From assembly GCF_029893325.1 (NCBI RefSeq), contig NZ_JARXWL010000006.1, forward strand, positions 62,001 through 126,000: a DNA stretch of 64,000 bases, written 5' to 3'. Of the stretch, positions 54,200 to 61,947 are shown piece by piece. Below the pieces are notes generated by a model. The model had not been told where the DNA came from and did no database searches. It saw nothing but the letters and a program-made list of their open reading frames with translations. The stretch's first letter is position 1. The number at the start of each line of letters is the position of its first letter. Origin of the DNA: Enterococcus sp. PF1-24. Its GTDB lineage: Bacteria > Bacillota > Bacilli > Lactobacillales > Enterococcaceae. Both the position numbers and the translations under genes were made by a program.

Positions 54200-54247
54200 T
54201 TCTAAAATGCGTTTCACAGAGAAACGAGAATATTCAACATTTTAGAA
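54200..54247 (+). other. Structured 5-prime leader of the LysM gene
   Basis: TTCTAAAATG (54200-54209) pairs with CATTTTAGAA (54238-54247). Directly inside, CGTTTC (54210-54215) pairs with GAAACG (54221-54226). An 11-base bulge lies on the 3-prime side. The ribosome site begins about nine bases after it. Confidence 0.65.
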
Positions 54248-54272
54248 AAATCAACAAGGAGCGTAATTGATT

Positions 54273-54845
54273 ATGAAGACAATAAAATTTTTAATAGGAA
54301 CATTAACTCTAGCAGGTGTTAGTTTATGGATGGGTACAAATCAAGCGGAAGCAGCGACTGCTTATAAAGTAAACAGTGGTGATACCTTATCTTCGATTGC
54401 TGAAAGATATTTTGATAACTCAATTGATGGCATTAATCAGATTGCCGCAAACAATCAAATTGCTGATGTGAACTTAATTTATGTGGGTCAAGAATTATTG
54501 ATTCCGGCAGAAGGTGAAGTAATTACAACTTCACAACCACAAGTAAATGATGTTGTAGTTAATGTAGTAACAAATGAAACACCAGCAGTTGTTGAAGAAA
54601 GCCCAGTGGTTACAACAAGTGGCTCTGATGCTGAAGCGAAAGAATGGATTGCCATGAAAGAATCTGGTGGCTCTTACACAGCAGTCAACGGTCAATATTA
54701 TGGTCGTTATCAGTTGACTGATTCATATTTAGGTGGCGATTATTCAGCAGAAAATCAAGAACGGGTGGCTGACGCTTATGTAGCAGGGCGTTATGGTTCA
54801 TGGAGTGCAGCGCAAGATTTTTGGTTAGCTAACGGCTGGTATTAA
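54273..54845 (+). CDS. Secreted LysM protein with transglycosylase-like C-terminus
   Basis: Secreted wall protein of 190 residues. ATG at 54273 follows AAGGAG; a TTG six bases upstream is less likely. The signal peptide ends QAEA-AT near residue 27. One LysM domain (about 30-75, YKVNSGDTLSSIAERYF to IYVGQELLIP) binds peptidoglycan. A Val/Thr-rich linker leads to a C-terminal domain (about 118-190) with EWIAMKESGGSYTAVNGQYYGRYQL, the lysozyme-like module of Apf/SceD/IsaA-type proteins with candidate acid E123. The region ends with a conserved FWLANGWY. Expected in cell-wall turnover or surface integrity. Confidence 0.88.
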   Translation: MKTIKFLIGTLTLAGVSLWMGTNQAEAATAYKVNSGDTLSSIAERYFDNSIDGINQIAANNQIADVNLIYVGQELLIPAEGEVITTSQPQVNDVVVNVVTNETPAVVEESPVVTTSGSDAEAKEWIAMKESGGSYTAVNGQYYGRYQLTDSYLGGDYSAENQERVADAYVAGRYGSWSAAQDFWLANGWY

Positions 54846-54860
54846 AAAAGTAGTTATTAA

Positions 54861-54899
54861 AAAACAAGGTTAGAGATTTTTCTCTAACCTTGTTTTTTT
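54861..54899. terminator. Bidirectional terminator between the LysM and CYTH genes
   Basis: AAAACAAGGTTAGAGA (54861-54876) pairs perfectly with TCTCTAACCTTGTTTT (54881-54896). The stop codon of the minus-strand CYTH gene lies inside the right arm. Confidence 0.95.
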
Positions 54900-55468
54900 G
54901 TTGCGTAGCAAGCTCTGGCAATTTTATTGGCAGCGGGTTTATATTGAATTGCTAATTGTTGAAGTAAATTTTCAAAAGCAACTTTGCCTGTTGCGGCATC
55001 GCTGACTTCCATTTCTAATTCATAATCGTGATTTTCTGCATACCAGCTTTCATCAATCGCCAGCAAACCGTCAGCTAACGGCACTTCAGCTCGTTTAGTA
55101 GTTAACTGAGCGAGAATTTTTAATTGGTCAGCCGCCACATTGAGTTGGGCTAATTTAGCGACCACCACACCTGTTGTTAAAAATTGTTGTTGAGCAATTA
55201 ATTCATTGGCTGCTGTTAAGGTTAATTCATCGTTAGTTTCCAACAAACCCGTAGCTAATGGTGTTTTTAAAGTAGCTTCTGCTTTGGTAGGATAAAGACG
55301 AATCCGCAACCCAGCCCCTAATTTTTGTAAAGCATTGTCAGAAGTATCATAATAAACATTGGTTTGTTGGAAAAAATCAGCTTCCTTCACTTGAAAATGC
55401 TGACAAACTCTTTGATATTCAGTTTCTGTTAGTAAAGTTTTAAATTCGATTTCAATATTTTCAGACAA
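54884..55468 (-). CDS. CYTH domain-containing protein (YjbK-like)
   Basis: CYTH (triphosphate tunnel metalloenzyme) protein of 194 residues. The EIEFK signature at residues 5-9 and alternating charged residues along beta strands (RIRLYP, ATLKTP, ELEMEV) line the expected tunnel. Family members hydrolyse triphosphate or act on nucleotide substrates; B. subtilis YjbK sits next to the same relQ-ppnK-rluD genes. The start is TTG after AAGGAG. It diverges from relQ across a 348-base leader region, so functional linkage to (p)ppGpp metabolism is possible but only inferred. Confidence 0.85.
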   Translation of the reverse strand: MSENIEIEFKTLLTETEYQRVCQHFQVKEADFFQQTNVYYDTSDNALQKLGAGLRIRLYPTKAEATLKTPLATGLLETNDELTLTAANELIAQQQFLTTGVVVAKLAQLNVAADQLKILAQLTTKRAEVPLADGLLAIDESWYAENHDYELEMEVSDAATGKVAFENLLQQLAIQYKPAANKIARACYATKKQG

Positions 55469-55538
55469 GGGAATTCTCCTTTTTGATGAGTTGTAGAATA
55501 GTTTATGTAATCCAGCTATATGGTTTTATGCATTGCAC

Positions 55539-55575
55539 GGGTGCAGAACCAGCCGTTCCGCTTTTTCTATTTTCC
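55539..55575 (+). repeat. Dispersed intergenic repeat, variant upstream of relQ
   Basis: AGAACCAGCCGTTCCGCTTTT followed by a pyrimidine-rich tail resembles 53909-53930 and the GCGCTTTT/TCGCTTTT ends of the 60.2-60.3 kb copies. Confidence 0.4.
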
Positions 55576-55657
55576 AACAAGATTTTTTTTTCGTCAAGTT
55601 TTTAGGAAAAGTTGTTTGAAGTGGGTGTTAGTTTAGTGGTTAATTGCGCTTGCTTTA

Positions 55658-55666
55658 TGGTAAAAT
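55658..55666 (+). promoter_or_regulatory. Extended -10 promoter of the relQ operon
   Basis: TGGTAAAAT has a TGn extension. The -35 region at about 55635-55641 is poor. It gives a leader of roughly 140 bases before relQ. Confidence 0.45.
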
Positions 55667-55679
55667 AAAACAGTGTGCT

Positions 55680-55792
55680 ATGCTGTCGTTTTTGTGAGTT
55701 TTTAAAAATTGACAGACAGCTAGTTAAAGTAGAAAAACATCGTTTTTCTACCAATTATTAAATAAATCAACTGAAAAAGGAAACTTTTTCAG
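55680..55792 (+). other. Multi-hairpin leader of relQ
   Basis: GTAGAAAAAC (55729-55738) pairs with GTTTTTCTAC (55742-55751). CTGAAAAAG (55771-55779) pairs with CTTTTTCAG (55784-55792) around a GAAA tetraloop. A weaker GCTGT/ACAGC pairing lies upstream. No terminator T-run follows the last stem. Confidence 0.6.
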
Positions 55793-55816
55793 TATTTAAT
55801 CAAGGATGAGATAAGT

Positions 55817-56482
55817 ATGGAGAGAGATTGGAATCTTTTTTTAGCACCTTATGAACAAGTGGTTTCTGAGTTGAAAGTTAAATTGCGCGGGATTCGTAAG
55901 CAATATCGCGAGCAAAATGGCCATGTACCGATTGAATTTGTTACGGGGCGAGTGAAGCCGGTTGATAGTATTTTAGCGAAAGCTAAATTGCGGGGGCTTT
56001 CAGTGGAGCGCTTAGAAGAAGAAATGTCGGATATTGCCGGTTTAAGAATTATGTGCCAATTTGTTGATGATATTCATCAAGTGGTGCAAATTCTCCGCAA
56101 TCGCAAAGATATGAAAGTCATTCAAGAACGAGATTACATTACTAATAAAAAAGAAAGTGGCTATCGCTCGTATCATTTGGTGATTGAATATCCGGTACAA
56201 TTAGTGACGGGTGAAAAGAAAATTTTAGCGGAAATTCAAATTCGGACTTTAGCGATGAATTTTTGGGCAACGATTGAACACTCGCTAAATTATAAATATC
56301 AGGGAGTTTTCCCGGAACAAATGAGTGAACGTCTGCAAAGAGCAGCTGAAGCGGCTTATCAATTAGATGAAGAGATGTCAAATATTCGTGAAGAGATTCA
56401 AGAAGCCCAACGTTTGTTTTCTCACGGGAAAAAACGGCAGTATTATCAGCAACAAAATCCTAAGCCAGAAGAAAGGACCTGA
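55817..56482 (+). CDS. relQ: Small alarmone synthetase RelQ (GTP pyrophosphokinase)
   Basis: Small alarmone synthetase of 221 residues that makes (p)ppGpp from ATP and GDP/GTP, homologous to B. subtilis YjbM. It lacks the HD hydrolase and TGS/ACT domains of full RelA/SpoT proteins. The synthetase core contains RGLSVERLEEEMSDIAGLRIMCQF, the substrate loop ESGYRSYHL and EIQIRTLAMNFWATIEH. The C-terminal helices (about 175-221) support tetramer formation. It leads an operon with ppnK, rluD and mgtE; ppnK starts three bases after its stop. Confidence 0.95.
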   Translation: MERDWNLFLAPYEQVVSELKVKLRGIRKQYREQNGHVPIEFVTGRVKPVDSILAKAKLRGLSVERLEEEMSDIAGLRIMCQFVDDIHQVVQILRNRKDMKVIQERDYITNKKESGYRSYHLVIEYPVQLVTGEKKILAEIQIRTLAMNFWATIEHSLNYKYQGVFPEQMSERLQRAAEAAYQLDEEMSNIREEIQEAQRLFSHGKKRQYYQQQNPKPEERT

Positions 56483-56484
56483 AT

Positions 56485-57282
56485 ATGAAAGTTGCAATTG
56501 TTCATAATCAAGGAGAAAAATCACAACAAGTCGCTCAAGAATTAAAGACGCTCTTGGCAGCTGCTAAAATTGAAATTGATGAAGTGCAACCAGAATTAGT
56601 GATTTCCATTGGGGGCGATGGCACGCTGTTATCAGCCTTTCATCATTATAGCGATCAATTAAATGAAGTCAGTTTTTTAGGCGTCCATACTGGTCATTTA
56701 GGCTTTTATACGGATTGGCGAGATTATGAATTGGCGGAATTGGTCGATAGTTTAAATAATGATCGGGAAAAAAGTGTTAGCTATCCATTATTAGATGTGG
56801 TTATTCGCTATAGCGATGGTAAAGCTGATGATCATTTTTTAGCTTTAAATGAATCAACAATTCGTCATGGCATTCATACAATGGTAGCAGATGTATATAT
56901 AAAAGAAGATTTGTTTGAACGTTTTAGAGGTGATGGCTTATCTATTTCAACGCCTACTGGTTCAACGGCTTATAATAAGAGTATTGGTGGGGCAGTCTTG
57001 CACCCTAGTATCAATGCTTTTCAGTTAACGGAAATTGCTTCTTTAAACAATCGCGTTTTCCGAACGCTAGGTTCGCCAGTTGTGGTAGCCGATACTGAAT
57101 GGGTAGAAATTCGCGTGAAGGATTTGGAAAATTATTTAGTAACGGTGGATCAATTAGAAATTCGCGAAGAAAATATTCAATCAATTTACTATCGGATTGC
57201 TAAAGAGCGGATTCATTTTGCTTCCTATCGTCATACCCATTTTTGGCAGCGGGTTAAAGATGCCTTTATTGGGGAAAGTTAG
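56485..57282 (+). CDS. ppnK: NAD kinase
   Basis: NAD kinase (NadK) of 265 residues that makes NADP from NAD and ATP. The GGDGT motif is at residues 43-47, followed by the conserved RGDGLSISTPTGSTAYNKSIGGAVLHP. GAAAGGACC precedes ATG. Located between relQ and rluD, the standard Firmicute arrangement. Length is typical. Confidence 0.96.
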   Translation: MKVAIVHNQGEKSQQVAQELKTLLAAAKIEIDEVQPELVISIGGDGTLLSAFHHYSDQLNEVSFLGVHTGHLGFYTDWRDYELAELVDSLNNDREKSVSYPLLDVVIRYSDGKADDHFLALNESTIRHGIHTMVADVYIKEDLFERFRGDGLSISTPTGSTAYNKSIGGAVLHPSINAFQLTEIASLNNRVFRTLGSPVVVADTEWVEIRVKDLENYLVTVDQLEIREENIQSIYYRIAKERIHFASYRHTHFWQRVKDAFIGES

Positions 57283-57283
57283 C

Positions 57284-58183
57284 ATGGAGTTTACTTGGAT
57301 TTATCAAAAAGCAGAATCACAATTACTGCGAAATTTTTTAAAAGAACAAGGAATGTCAAAAGGTTTATTGGCAAAAGTTAAATTTCAAGGTGGCAAAATT
57401 TTTGTTAATCAGCAAGAAGAAAATGTCTTGTTTTCTTTGCAAGCAAATGATAAGGTAACAGTTGTGATTCCTGATGAAGGGGAGCATGAAACCTTATTGC
57501 TGGATGAAACGCCCATCGAAATTGTTTTTGAAGATGAACATGTTTTAGTGGTGAATAAACCAGCGGGAATTTCTTCTATTCCCGCTCAATATCATCCTAA
57601 CGGTACAATGGCTAATCGCGTGAAAGCTTATTATAAAAAGCAAAATTACGTCAATCAAGTGATTCATGTGGTGACTCGTTTAGATCGCGATACTTCTGGT
57701 TTGATGCTTTTTGCAAAACACGGCTTTGCCCATGCCAAATTAGATGTACAACTGCGGCAAAAGCAATTTATCAAAAAATATCAAGCTTTAGTTACTGATG
57801 AAATGCAGCAACTGGAAGCTCACGGCGAAATTAATTTGCCGATCGGTCGGGATTTAACTTCTTTATTAAAACGTCAAATTATAGATACTGGTAAACAAGC
57901 CATTACTGAATACTGGTTATTACAACGCAAAGGAAATACGGCGTTAGTAGATATTCAATTGCATACTGGCCGAACCCATCAAATTCGGGTTCATTTTGCA
58001 GCGCTCTCTTGTCCGTTATTAGGAGATGAGCTGTATGAGGGAGATTTACAACAAGGAATTACCCGCCAAGCCTTACATTGCTATTATTTATCTTTTAAGC
58101 ATCCTTTTACAAATGAAAAACTAGCTTTTCAATTACCTTTAGCTACGGATATGGCGGAGATAGTTAAAAAGTTAACAGATTAA
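57284..58183 (+). CDS. rluD: RluA/RluD family pseudouridine synthase
   Basis: Pseudouridine synthase of 299 residues, YjbO-like. ATG at 57284 starts one base after the ppnK stop; a longer frame begins inside ppnK but lacks a ribosome site. An S4-like N-terminal segment (about 12-65) precedes the catalytic domain with R132-L-D134-RDTSG, where Asp134 is the catalytic residue. The end of the fold shows TGRTHQIRVHF. It modifies uridine in rRNA or tRNA; the exact position is not determined by sequence. Confidence 0.9.
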   Translation: MEFTWIYQKAESQLLRNFLKEQGMSKGLLAKVKFQGGKIFVNQQEENVLFSLQANDKVTVVIPDEGEHETLLLDETPIEIVFEDEHVLVVNKPAGISSIPAQYHPNGTMANRVKAYYKKQNYVNQVIHVVTRLDRDTSGLMLFAKHGFAHAKLDVQLRQKQFIKKYQALVTDEMQQLEAHGEINLPIGRDLTSLLKRQIIDTGKQAITEYWLLQRKGNTALVDIQLHTGRTHQIRVHFAALSCPLLGDELYEGDLQQGITRQALHCYYLSFKHPFTNEKLAFQLPLATDMAEIVKKLTD

Positions 58184-58200
58184 AGCTGAGGTGAAGATTG

Positions 58201-59565
58201 ATGGACGAAACTGAAGAATTGCAGGAGCAGTTTGAACGATTACTGACTGATTTAAGAGAGAATAATATTCAGGAGTTTAGGGAACGTTTTTTAGGACTGC
58301 ACATTTACGAGCAAGGACAATTCTATCAATCATTAACTAAAGAAGATCGTCAACTAATGTATACTTATTTATCTCCGAAAGAATTAGCCGATATGTTTGA
58401 TGTGATTGAAGAAGATAATGAAAACATGAAAGATTATCTATCGGAAATGCGGCCTAATTATGCAGCTGATATGCTTTCGGAAATGTTTACCGATAACGCG
58501 GTGGATTTATTAAACACTTTAGGCAAAAAGCAAATTGCTAAATTTTTAAGTTTAATGAATAGCGAATCTGCTAGCGAAATTAAAGAACTTTTGCATTATG
58601 AAGATGATACAGCCGGTTCTTTAATGACAACGGAATATGTTTCTATCGTTGCTAACCAAACCGTTCGTTCCGCTATGTATGTATTAAAAAATGAAGCTAC
58701 CGTGGCGGAAACGATTTATTATGTTTACGTGGTGGATACCGATAATCAGCTAGTGGGGGTTATTTCTTTACGGGATTTAATTGTCAATGAAGATGATGCG
58801 ATGGTCGCAGACATCATGAGTGAACGGGTTTTATCTGTTCATGTAGGCGATGACCAAGAAGATGTCGCGCAAACTTTCCGGGATTACGATTTCTTAGCAT
58901 TACCCGTAACGGATTATGACGACCATCTATTAGGGATTGTGACTGTCGATGATATCATTGATGTTATTGATGACGAAGCGGCCAGTGATTATTCTGGTTT
59001 GGCAGGGGTTAACGTTGAAGAAATTAGTGAAAATCCTGTGCGAGCAGCCAGTCGCCGTTTGCCATGGTTAATTACTTTGCTATTTTTAGGAATGATTACC
59101 GCAAGTTTAATTAGTCATTATGAAAGCTTAGTGAGTGAAGCCAGTATTTTAGCGGTTTTTATTTCTTTGATTACCGGCACCGCCGGCAATGCCGGCACGC
59201 AATCTTTAGCGGTGGCAGTGCGGCGCTTAGCGGTTTCTGATGAGAAAAATAATTTCTTTAAACTTGTGATAAGTGAAGTAATCACTGGTTTAGTGACAGG
59301 TTTAGTGACGGGGCTGACGATTTTAATAATTGTTGGAATTTGGAAACAAGATTTTATTTTAGGTTTTGTCATTGGTATGGCGATGTTAGGGGCGATTACG
59401 GTGGCAAATTTAGCGGGGAGTTTAATTCCGGTTTTAATGGATAAACTTGGCTTTGATCCAGCGGTTGCCAGTGGCCCTTTTATTACAACTTTAAGTGATT
59501 TAACCAGTGTTTTAATTTATTTCAATATTGCTAGCTTATTTATGAGTTACTTTATTGGGAAATAA
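58201..59565 (+). CDS. mgtE: Magnesium transporter MgtE
   Basis: Magnesium channel/transporter of 454 residues. ATG at 58201 is preferred to the adjacent TTG at 58198 because GAGGTG is seven bases upstream. The N-terminal superhelical domain (about 1-125) and two CBS domains (about 130-255) form the Mg-sensing gate. Five membrane helices follow (about 280-454), with the selectivity-filter segment FISLITGTAGNAGTQSLAVAVRR. It closes the relQ operon and is followed by a terminator. Confidence 0.94.
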   Translation: MDETEELQEQFERLLTDLRENNIQEFRERFLGLHIYEQGQFYQSLTKEDRQLMYTYLSPKELADMFDVIEEDNENMKDYLSEMRPNYAADMLSEMFTDNAVDLLNTLGKKQIAKFLSLMNSESASEIKELLHYEDDTAGSLMTTEYVSIVANQTVRSAMYVLKNEATVAETIYYVYVVDTDNQLVGVISLRDLIVNEDDAMVADIMSERVLSVHVGDDQEDVAQTFRDYDFLALPVTDYDDHLLGIVTVDDIIDVIDDEAASDYSGLAGVNVEEISENPVRAASRRLPWLITLLFLGMITASLISHYESLVSEASILAVFISLITGTAGNAGTQSLAVAVRRLAVSDEKNNFFKLVISEVITGLVTGLVTGLTILIIVGIWKQDFILGFVIGMAMLGAITVANLAGSLIPVLMDKLGFDPAVASGPFITTLSDLTSVLIYFNIASLFMSYFIGK

Positions 59566-59574
59566 TTTGTTTGT

Positions 59575-59604
59575 AAAGCTATCTCTGAAAAGAGATGGCT
59601 TTTT
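59575..59604 (+). terminator. Intrinsic terminator of the relQ-mgtE operon
   Basis: AAAGCTATCTCT (59575-59586) pairs with AGAGATGGCTTT (59591-59602) with one G-T pair, around GAAA, then T. Confidence 0.9.
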
Positions 59605-59641
59605 GAAGCGATAAGAATATATTTAAAGCAAAGGAGAAGTT

Positions 59642-60136
59642 ATGATGAAAGTAATTGTGATTGGTTGTCCTGGTGCGGGGAAAAGCACTTTTTCACGGAA
59701 GTTAAGAGAGCAGACTGATATGCCTTTACATTATTTGGATAGGTTATGGCATAACGATGATCGAACAACTGTCTCTGAAGCAGAATTTGATCAAGACTTA
59801 ACAGCAATTTTACAACAAGAAAATTGGATTCTTGATGGTAACTATCTGCGCACCCTTGAACTTCGCTTGCAAGCCTGTGATACAGTTTTCTTTTTAGATT
59901 ATCCTGTAGAAGTTTGCCTTGCTGGCGTAGAAACCCGGATTGGTAAAGACCGCGAAGATCTTCCCTGGGTAGAAACGGAATTTGAAGCAGAATTTAAACA
60001 ATGGATTCTTGATTTTGCCAAAGATCAAAGACCACAAATTTGTCAGCTGTTGGATAAGTATCAAGCAACTAAAAATATTTTCATTTTCAAAACAAGAGAA
60101 GCAGCAACAGCTTATTTAAATGCTGACAAAAAATAA
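59642..60136 (+). CDS. P-loop small-molecule kinase-like protein (topology-modulation family)
   Basis: P-loop protein of 164 residues resembling proteins annotated as DNA topology modulation protein FlaR or adenylate-kinase-like. Walker A is GCPGAGKS at 8-15. HYLDRLWH near 30-37 and WILDGNY near 67-73 are the family's substrate-region motifs, and FFLDYP follows. Natural substrate is unknown, and the topology name is historical. AAGGAGAAGTT precedes tandem ATG codons. Monocistronic, with its own terminator. Confidence 0.8.
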   Translation: MMKVIVIGCPGAGKSTFSRKLREQTDMPLHYLDRLWHNDDRTTVSEAEFDQDLTAILQQENWILDGNYLRTLELRLQACDTVFFLDYPVEVCLAGVETRIGKDREDLPWVETEFEAEFKQWILDFAKDQRPQICQLLDKYQATKNIFIFKTREAATAYLNADKK

Positions 60137-60176
60137 AAAGGAAAAACATGACAGTTTAAGGTCATGTTTTTTCTTT
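60135..60176 (+). terminator. Intrinsic terminator of the P-loop kinase gene
   Basis: AAAAACATGAC (60142-60152) pairs with GTCATGTTTTT (60161-60171), with flanking A- and T-runs. Confidence 0.9.
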
Positions 60177-60182
60177 TTATTG

Positions 60183-60222
60183 GGGCGTTGAACAAGCTCA
60201 TTGCGCTTTTACTATTGTCTAG
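60183..60222 (-). repeat. Dispersed intergenic repeat, left copy of composite element
   Basis: The plus strand reads GTTGAACAAGCTCATTGCGC then TTTT and, five bases on, TTGTCTAG. Reverse-complemented it matches the CTAGACAA plus AAAAGCG blocks at 29053-29089. Confidence 0.65.
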
Positions 60223-60245
60223 CTGCGAGCGTTTGCACCACTCGA

Positions 60246-60303
60246 TAAAGTGAAAAAGAAATTCGCGATATAAAGCATCGCTATAATTTATTTTTGCACT
60301 TTA
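60246..60303. repeat. Long imperfect inverted repeat inside the composite element
   Basis: TAAAGTGAAAAA (60246-60257) pairs with TTTTTGCACTTTA (60291-60303). Further inside AAATT pairs with AATTT and GCGAT (60265-60269) with ATCGC (60277-60281). It is flanked by two direct copies of the dispersed repeat. Confidence 0.65.
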
Positions 60304-60306
60304 CTC

Positions 60307-60336
60307 GGGAGTTGAACAAGCTCACTTCGCTTTTAA
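60307..60336 (-). repeat. Dispersed intergenic repeat, right copy of composite element
   Basis: GTTGAACAAGCTCACTTCGC then TTTT matches the left copy at 60187-60210 with three differences in 24 bases, in the same orientation. Confidence 0.65.
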
Positions 60337-60340
60337 TACA

Positions 60341-60373
60341 AAAATTTACCCCTTAGCTGAAAGGGCTAAGGGG
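60341..60373 (-). terminator. Hairpin, candidate argGH terminator
   Basis: CCCCTTAGC (60349-60357) and GCTAAGGGG (60365-60373) pair perfectly. On the minus strand the stem is followed by TAAATTTT, fitting a terminator about 125 bases after argH. Confidence 0.5.
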
Positions 60374-60387
60374 CGAAAGGAGTAAAA

Positions 60388-60459
60388 ATGAAAAAGTGTT
60401 TAAGGGTTTGTTTGTTGGTATGTATCTACTATAGGCCAGATACCTTAAGGCAAACATAA
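60388..60459 (+). CDS. Possible 23-residue cysteine-containing peptide
   Basis: A short frame starts ATG AAA AAG TGT behind GAAAGGAGTAAAA, a very good ribosome site. It encodes 23 residues with three cysteines (positions 4, 8 and 12) and a basic, hydrophobic first half, then ends TAA. I do not recognise it. The frame faces the 3-prime end of argH, so it cannot be an arg leader peptide. It may be a small protein or chance; no plus-strand promoter is obvious. Confidence 0.25.
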   Translation: MKKCLRVCLLVCIYYRPDTLRQT

Positions 60460-60498
60460 GAAAGTATGTCCATTTTGTGAAAAAAGGTTAAGAAAGTT

Positions 60499-61872
60499 TT
60501 AAGACAACTCTTCTTTTGCTTTAGCTAGCGCTTGTTTAATTTGCTCAAATCCTGTGCCGCCTAATGAATTTCGGCGTTGCACCGCGGTTCTTGAAGCTAA
60601 GGCTTGATAAATATCGCTTTCAATTAGCGGTGTAATGGCTTGATATTCAATTAAAGGAATATCTTGTAAATAAGTGCCTTTTTTCGTGCAATCTAAAACT
60701 AACTTACCAACCACTTCATGAGCTTGACGGAATGGCATGCCTTTTGTTGCTAAATAGTCAGCTAATTCAGTAGCGTTTGAAAAGTCTTTTTCAGTTGCTT
60801 GTTCCATTCGTTCGGTATTAATTTTCATAGAAGCAATCATACCAGCCATAATTTCTAAACTAGTTAAAATGGTTTCAGCGGAATCAAACATGCCTTCTTT
60901 ATCTTCTTGGAAATCTTTATTATAAGCTAAGGGCAGACCTTTCATAACAGTTAATAAACCAAATAAATTACCGTAAACCCGGCCTGTTTTACCGCGAATT
61001 AATTCTGCCATGTCAGGATTTTTTTTCTGAGGCATAATCGAACTGCCGGTTGAAAAGGTATCCGTTAATTCTACAAATTGAAATTCATAACTACACCACA
61101 AAATGATTTCTTCGCAAAAACGTGAAAGATGCATCATTAACAGAGATGCGTTACTTAAAAATTCTAAAATGAAATCACGATCACTAACGCCATCTAAGCT
61201 GTTTTCGTAAATTTTAGCAAAACCTAATTCCTTTGCCGCAAATTCACGGTCAATTGGGAAAGTGGTGCCAGCTAAGGCGGCAGAACCTAAAGGCGAAATA
61301 TCAATTCTGCTTAAACTTTCTGTAAAACGAGCTTTATCCCGGGCTAACATGCCATAATAAGCCAATAAATGATGGGCAAAAGAAATTGGCTGGGCATGCT
61401 GCATATGAGTATAACCGGGCATGATCGTTTCAACATTGGCTTCCGCTTGTTGAAGTAAAACTTTTTGGAAATCGGCAATTTTTTCAATTACTTGTTGGAC
61501 GATTTCTTTTAAATATAAATGCATATCTGTCGCTACTTGGTCATTACGGCTACGAGCGGTATGCAATTTACCAGCAACGGGTCCAATTTCTTCGTGTAAG
61601 TATTTTTCGATATTTAAATGAATATCTTCGTTTTCAATGGTAAAAGTTAGTTCACCATTAGCTAATTTTTCCGCAAGGATATTTAAACCCGCTGTAATGG
61701 TGGCACCTTCATCTTCAGTAATGATGCCAGTAGCAGCTAACATTTTTACGTGAGCCAAACTGCCAATAATATCTTGTTTGGCCAGTTTTTGATCAAAAGA
61801 AATGGAAGCGCCAAAAGCGTCAATCCAAGCTTCATTTTTGCCATCAAAACGGCCACCCCAAAGTTTTGCCAT
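60499..61872 (-). CDS. argH: Argininosuccinate lyase
   Basis: Last enzyme of arginine synthesis, 457 residues, splitting argininosuccinate into arginine and fumarate. It belongs to the aspartase/fumarase superfamily. MAKLWGGRF is the family start, [13 protein letters not shown] carries a catalytic-site block, and the signature is [19 protein letters not shown] lies 11 bases before ATG. It is downstream of argG by 75 bases on the same strand. Confidence 0.96.
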   Translation of the reverse strand: MAKLWGGRFDGKNEAWIDAFGASISFDQKLAKQDIIGSLAHVKMLAATGIITEDEGATITAGLNILAEKLANGELTFTIENEDIHLNIEKYLHEEIGPVAGKLHTARSRNDQVATDMHLYLKEIVQQVIEKIADFQKVLLQQAEANVETIMPGYTHMQHAQPISFAHHLLAYYGMLARDKARFTESLSRIDISPLGSAALAGTTFPIDREFAAKELGFAKIYENSLDGVSDRDFILEFLSNASLLMMHLSRFCEEIILWCSYEFQFVELTDTFSTGSSIMPQKKNPDMAELIRGKTGRVYGNLFGLLTVMKGLPLAYNKDFQEDKEGMFDSAETILTSLEIMAGMIASMKINTERMEQATEKDFSNATELADYLATKGMPFRQAHEVVGKLVLDCTKKGTYLQDIPLIEYQAITPLIESDIYQALASRTAVQRRNSLGGTGFEQIKQALAKAKEELS

Positions 61873-61947
61873 AAATTAATTACTCCTTCATTTTACGAAA
61901 TACCAAATAGCTGGTCTCCTGTTCGTTAACAACCATTTGTTTTTGTG

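Noticed and set aside
57197-57283. Extended RluD start inside ppnK
   Set aside because: It would overlap ppnK by 86 bases without a ribosome site; ATG at 57284 directly follows the ppnK stop.
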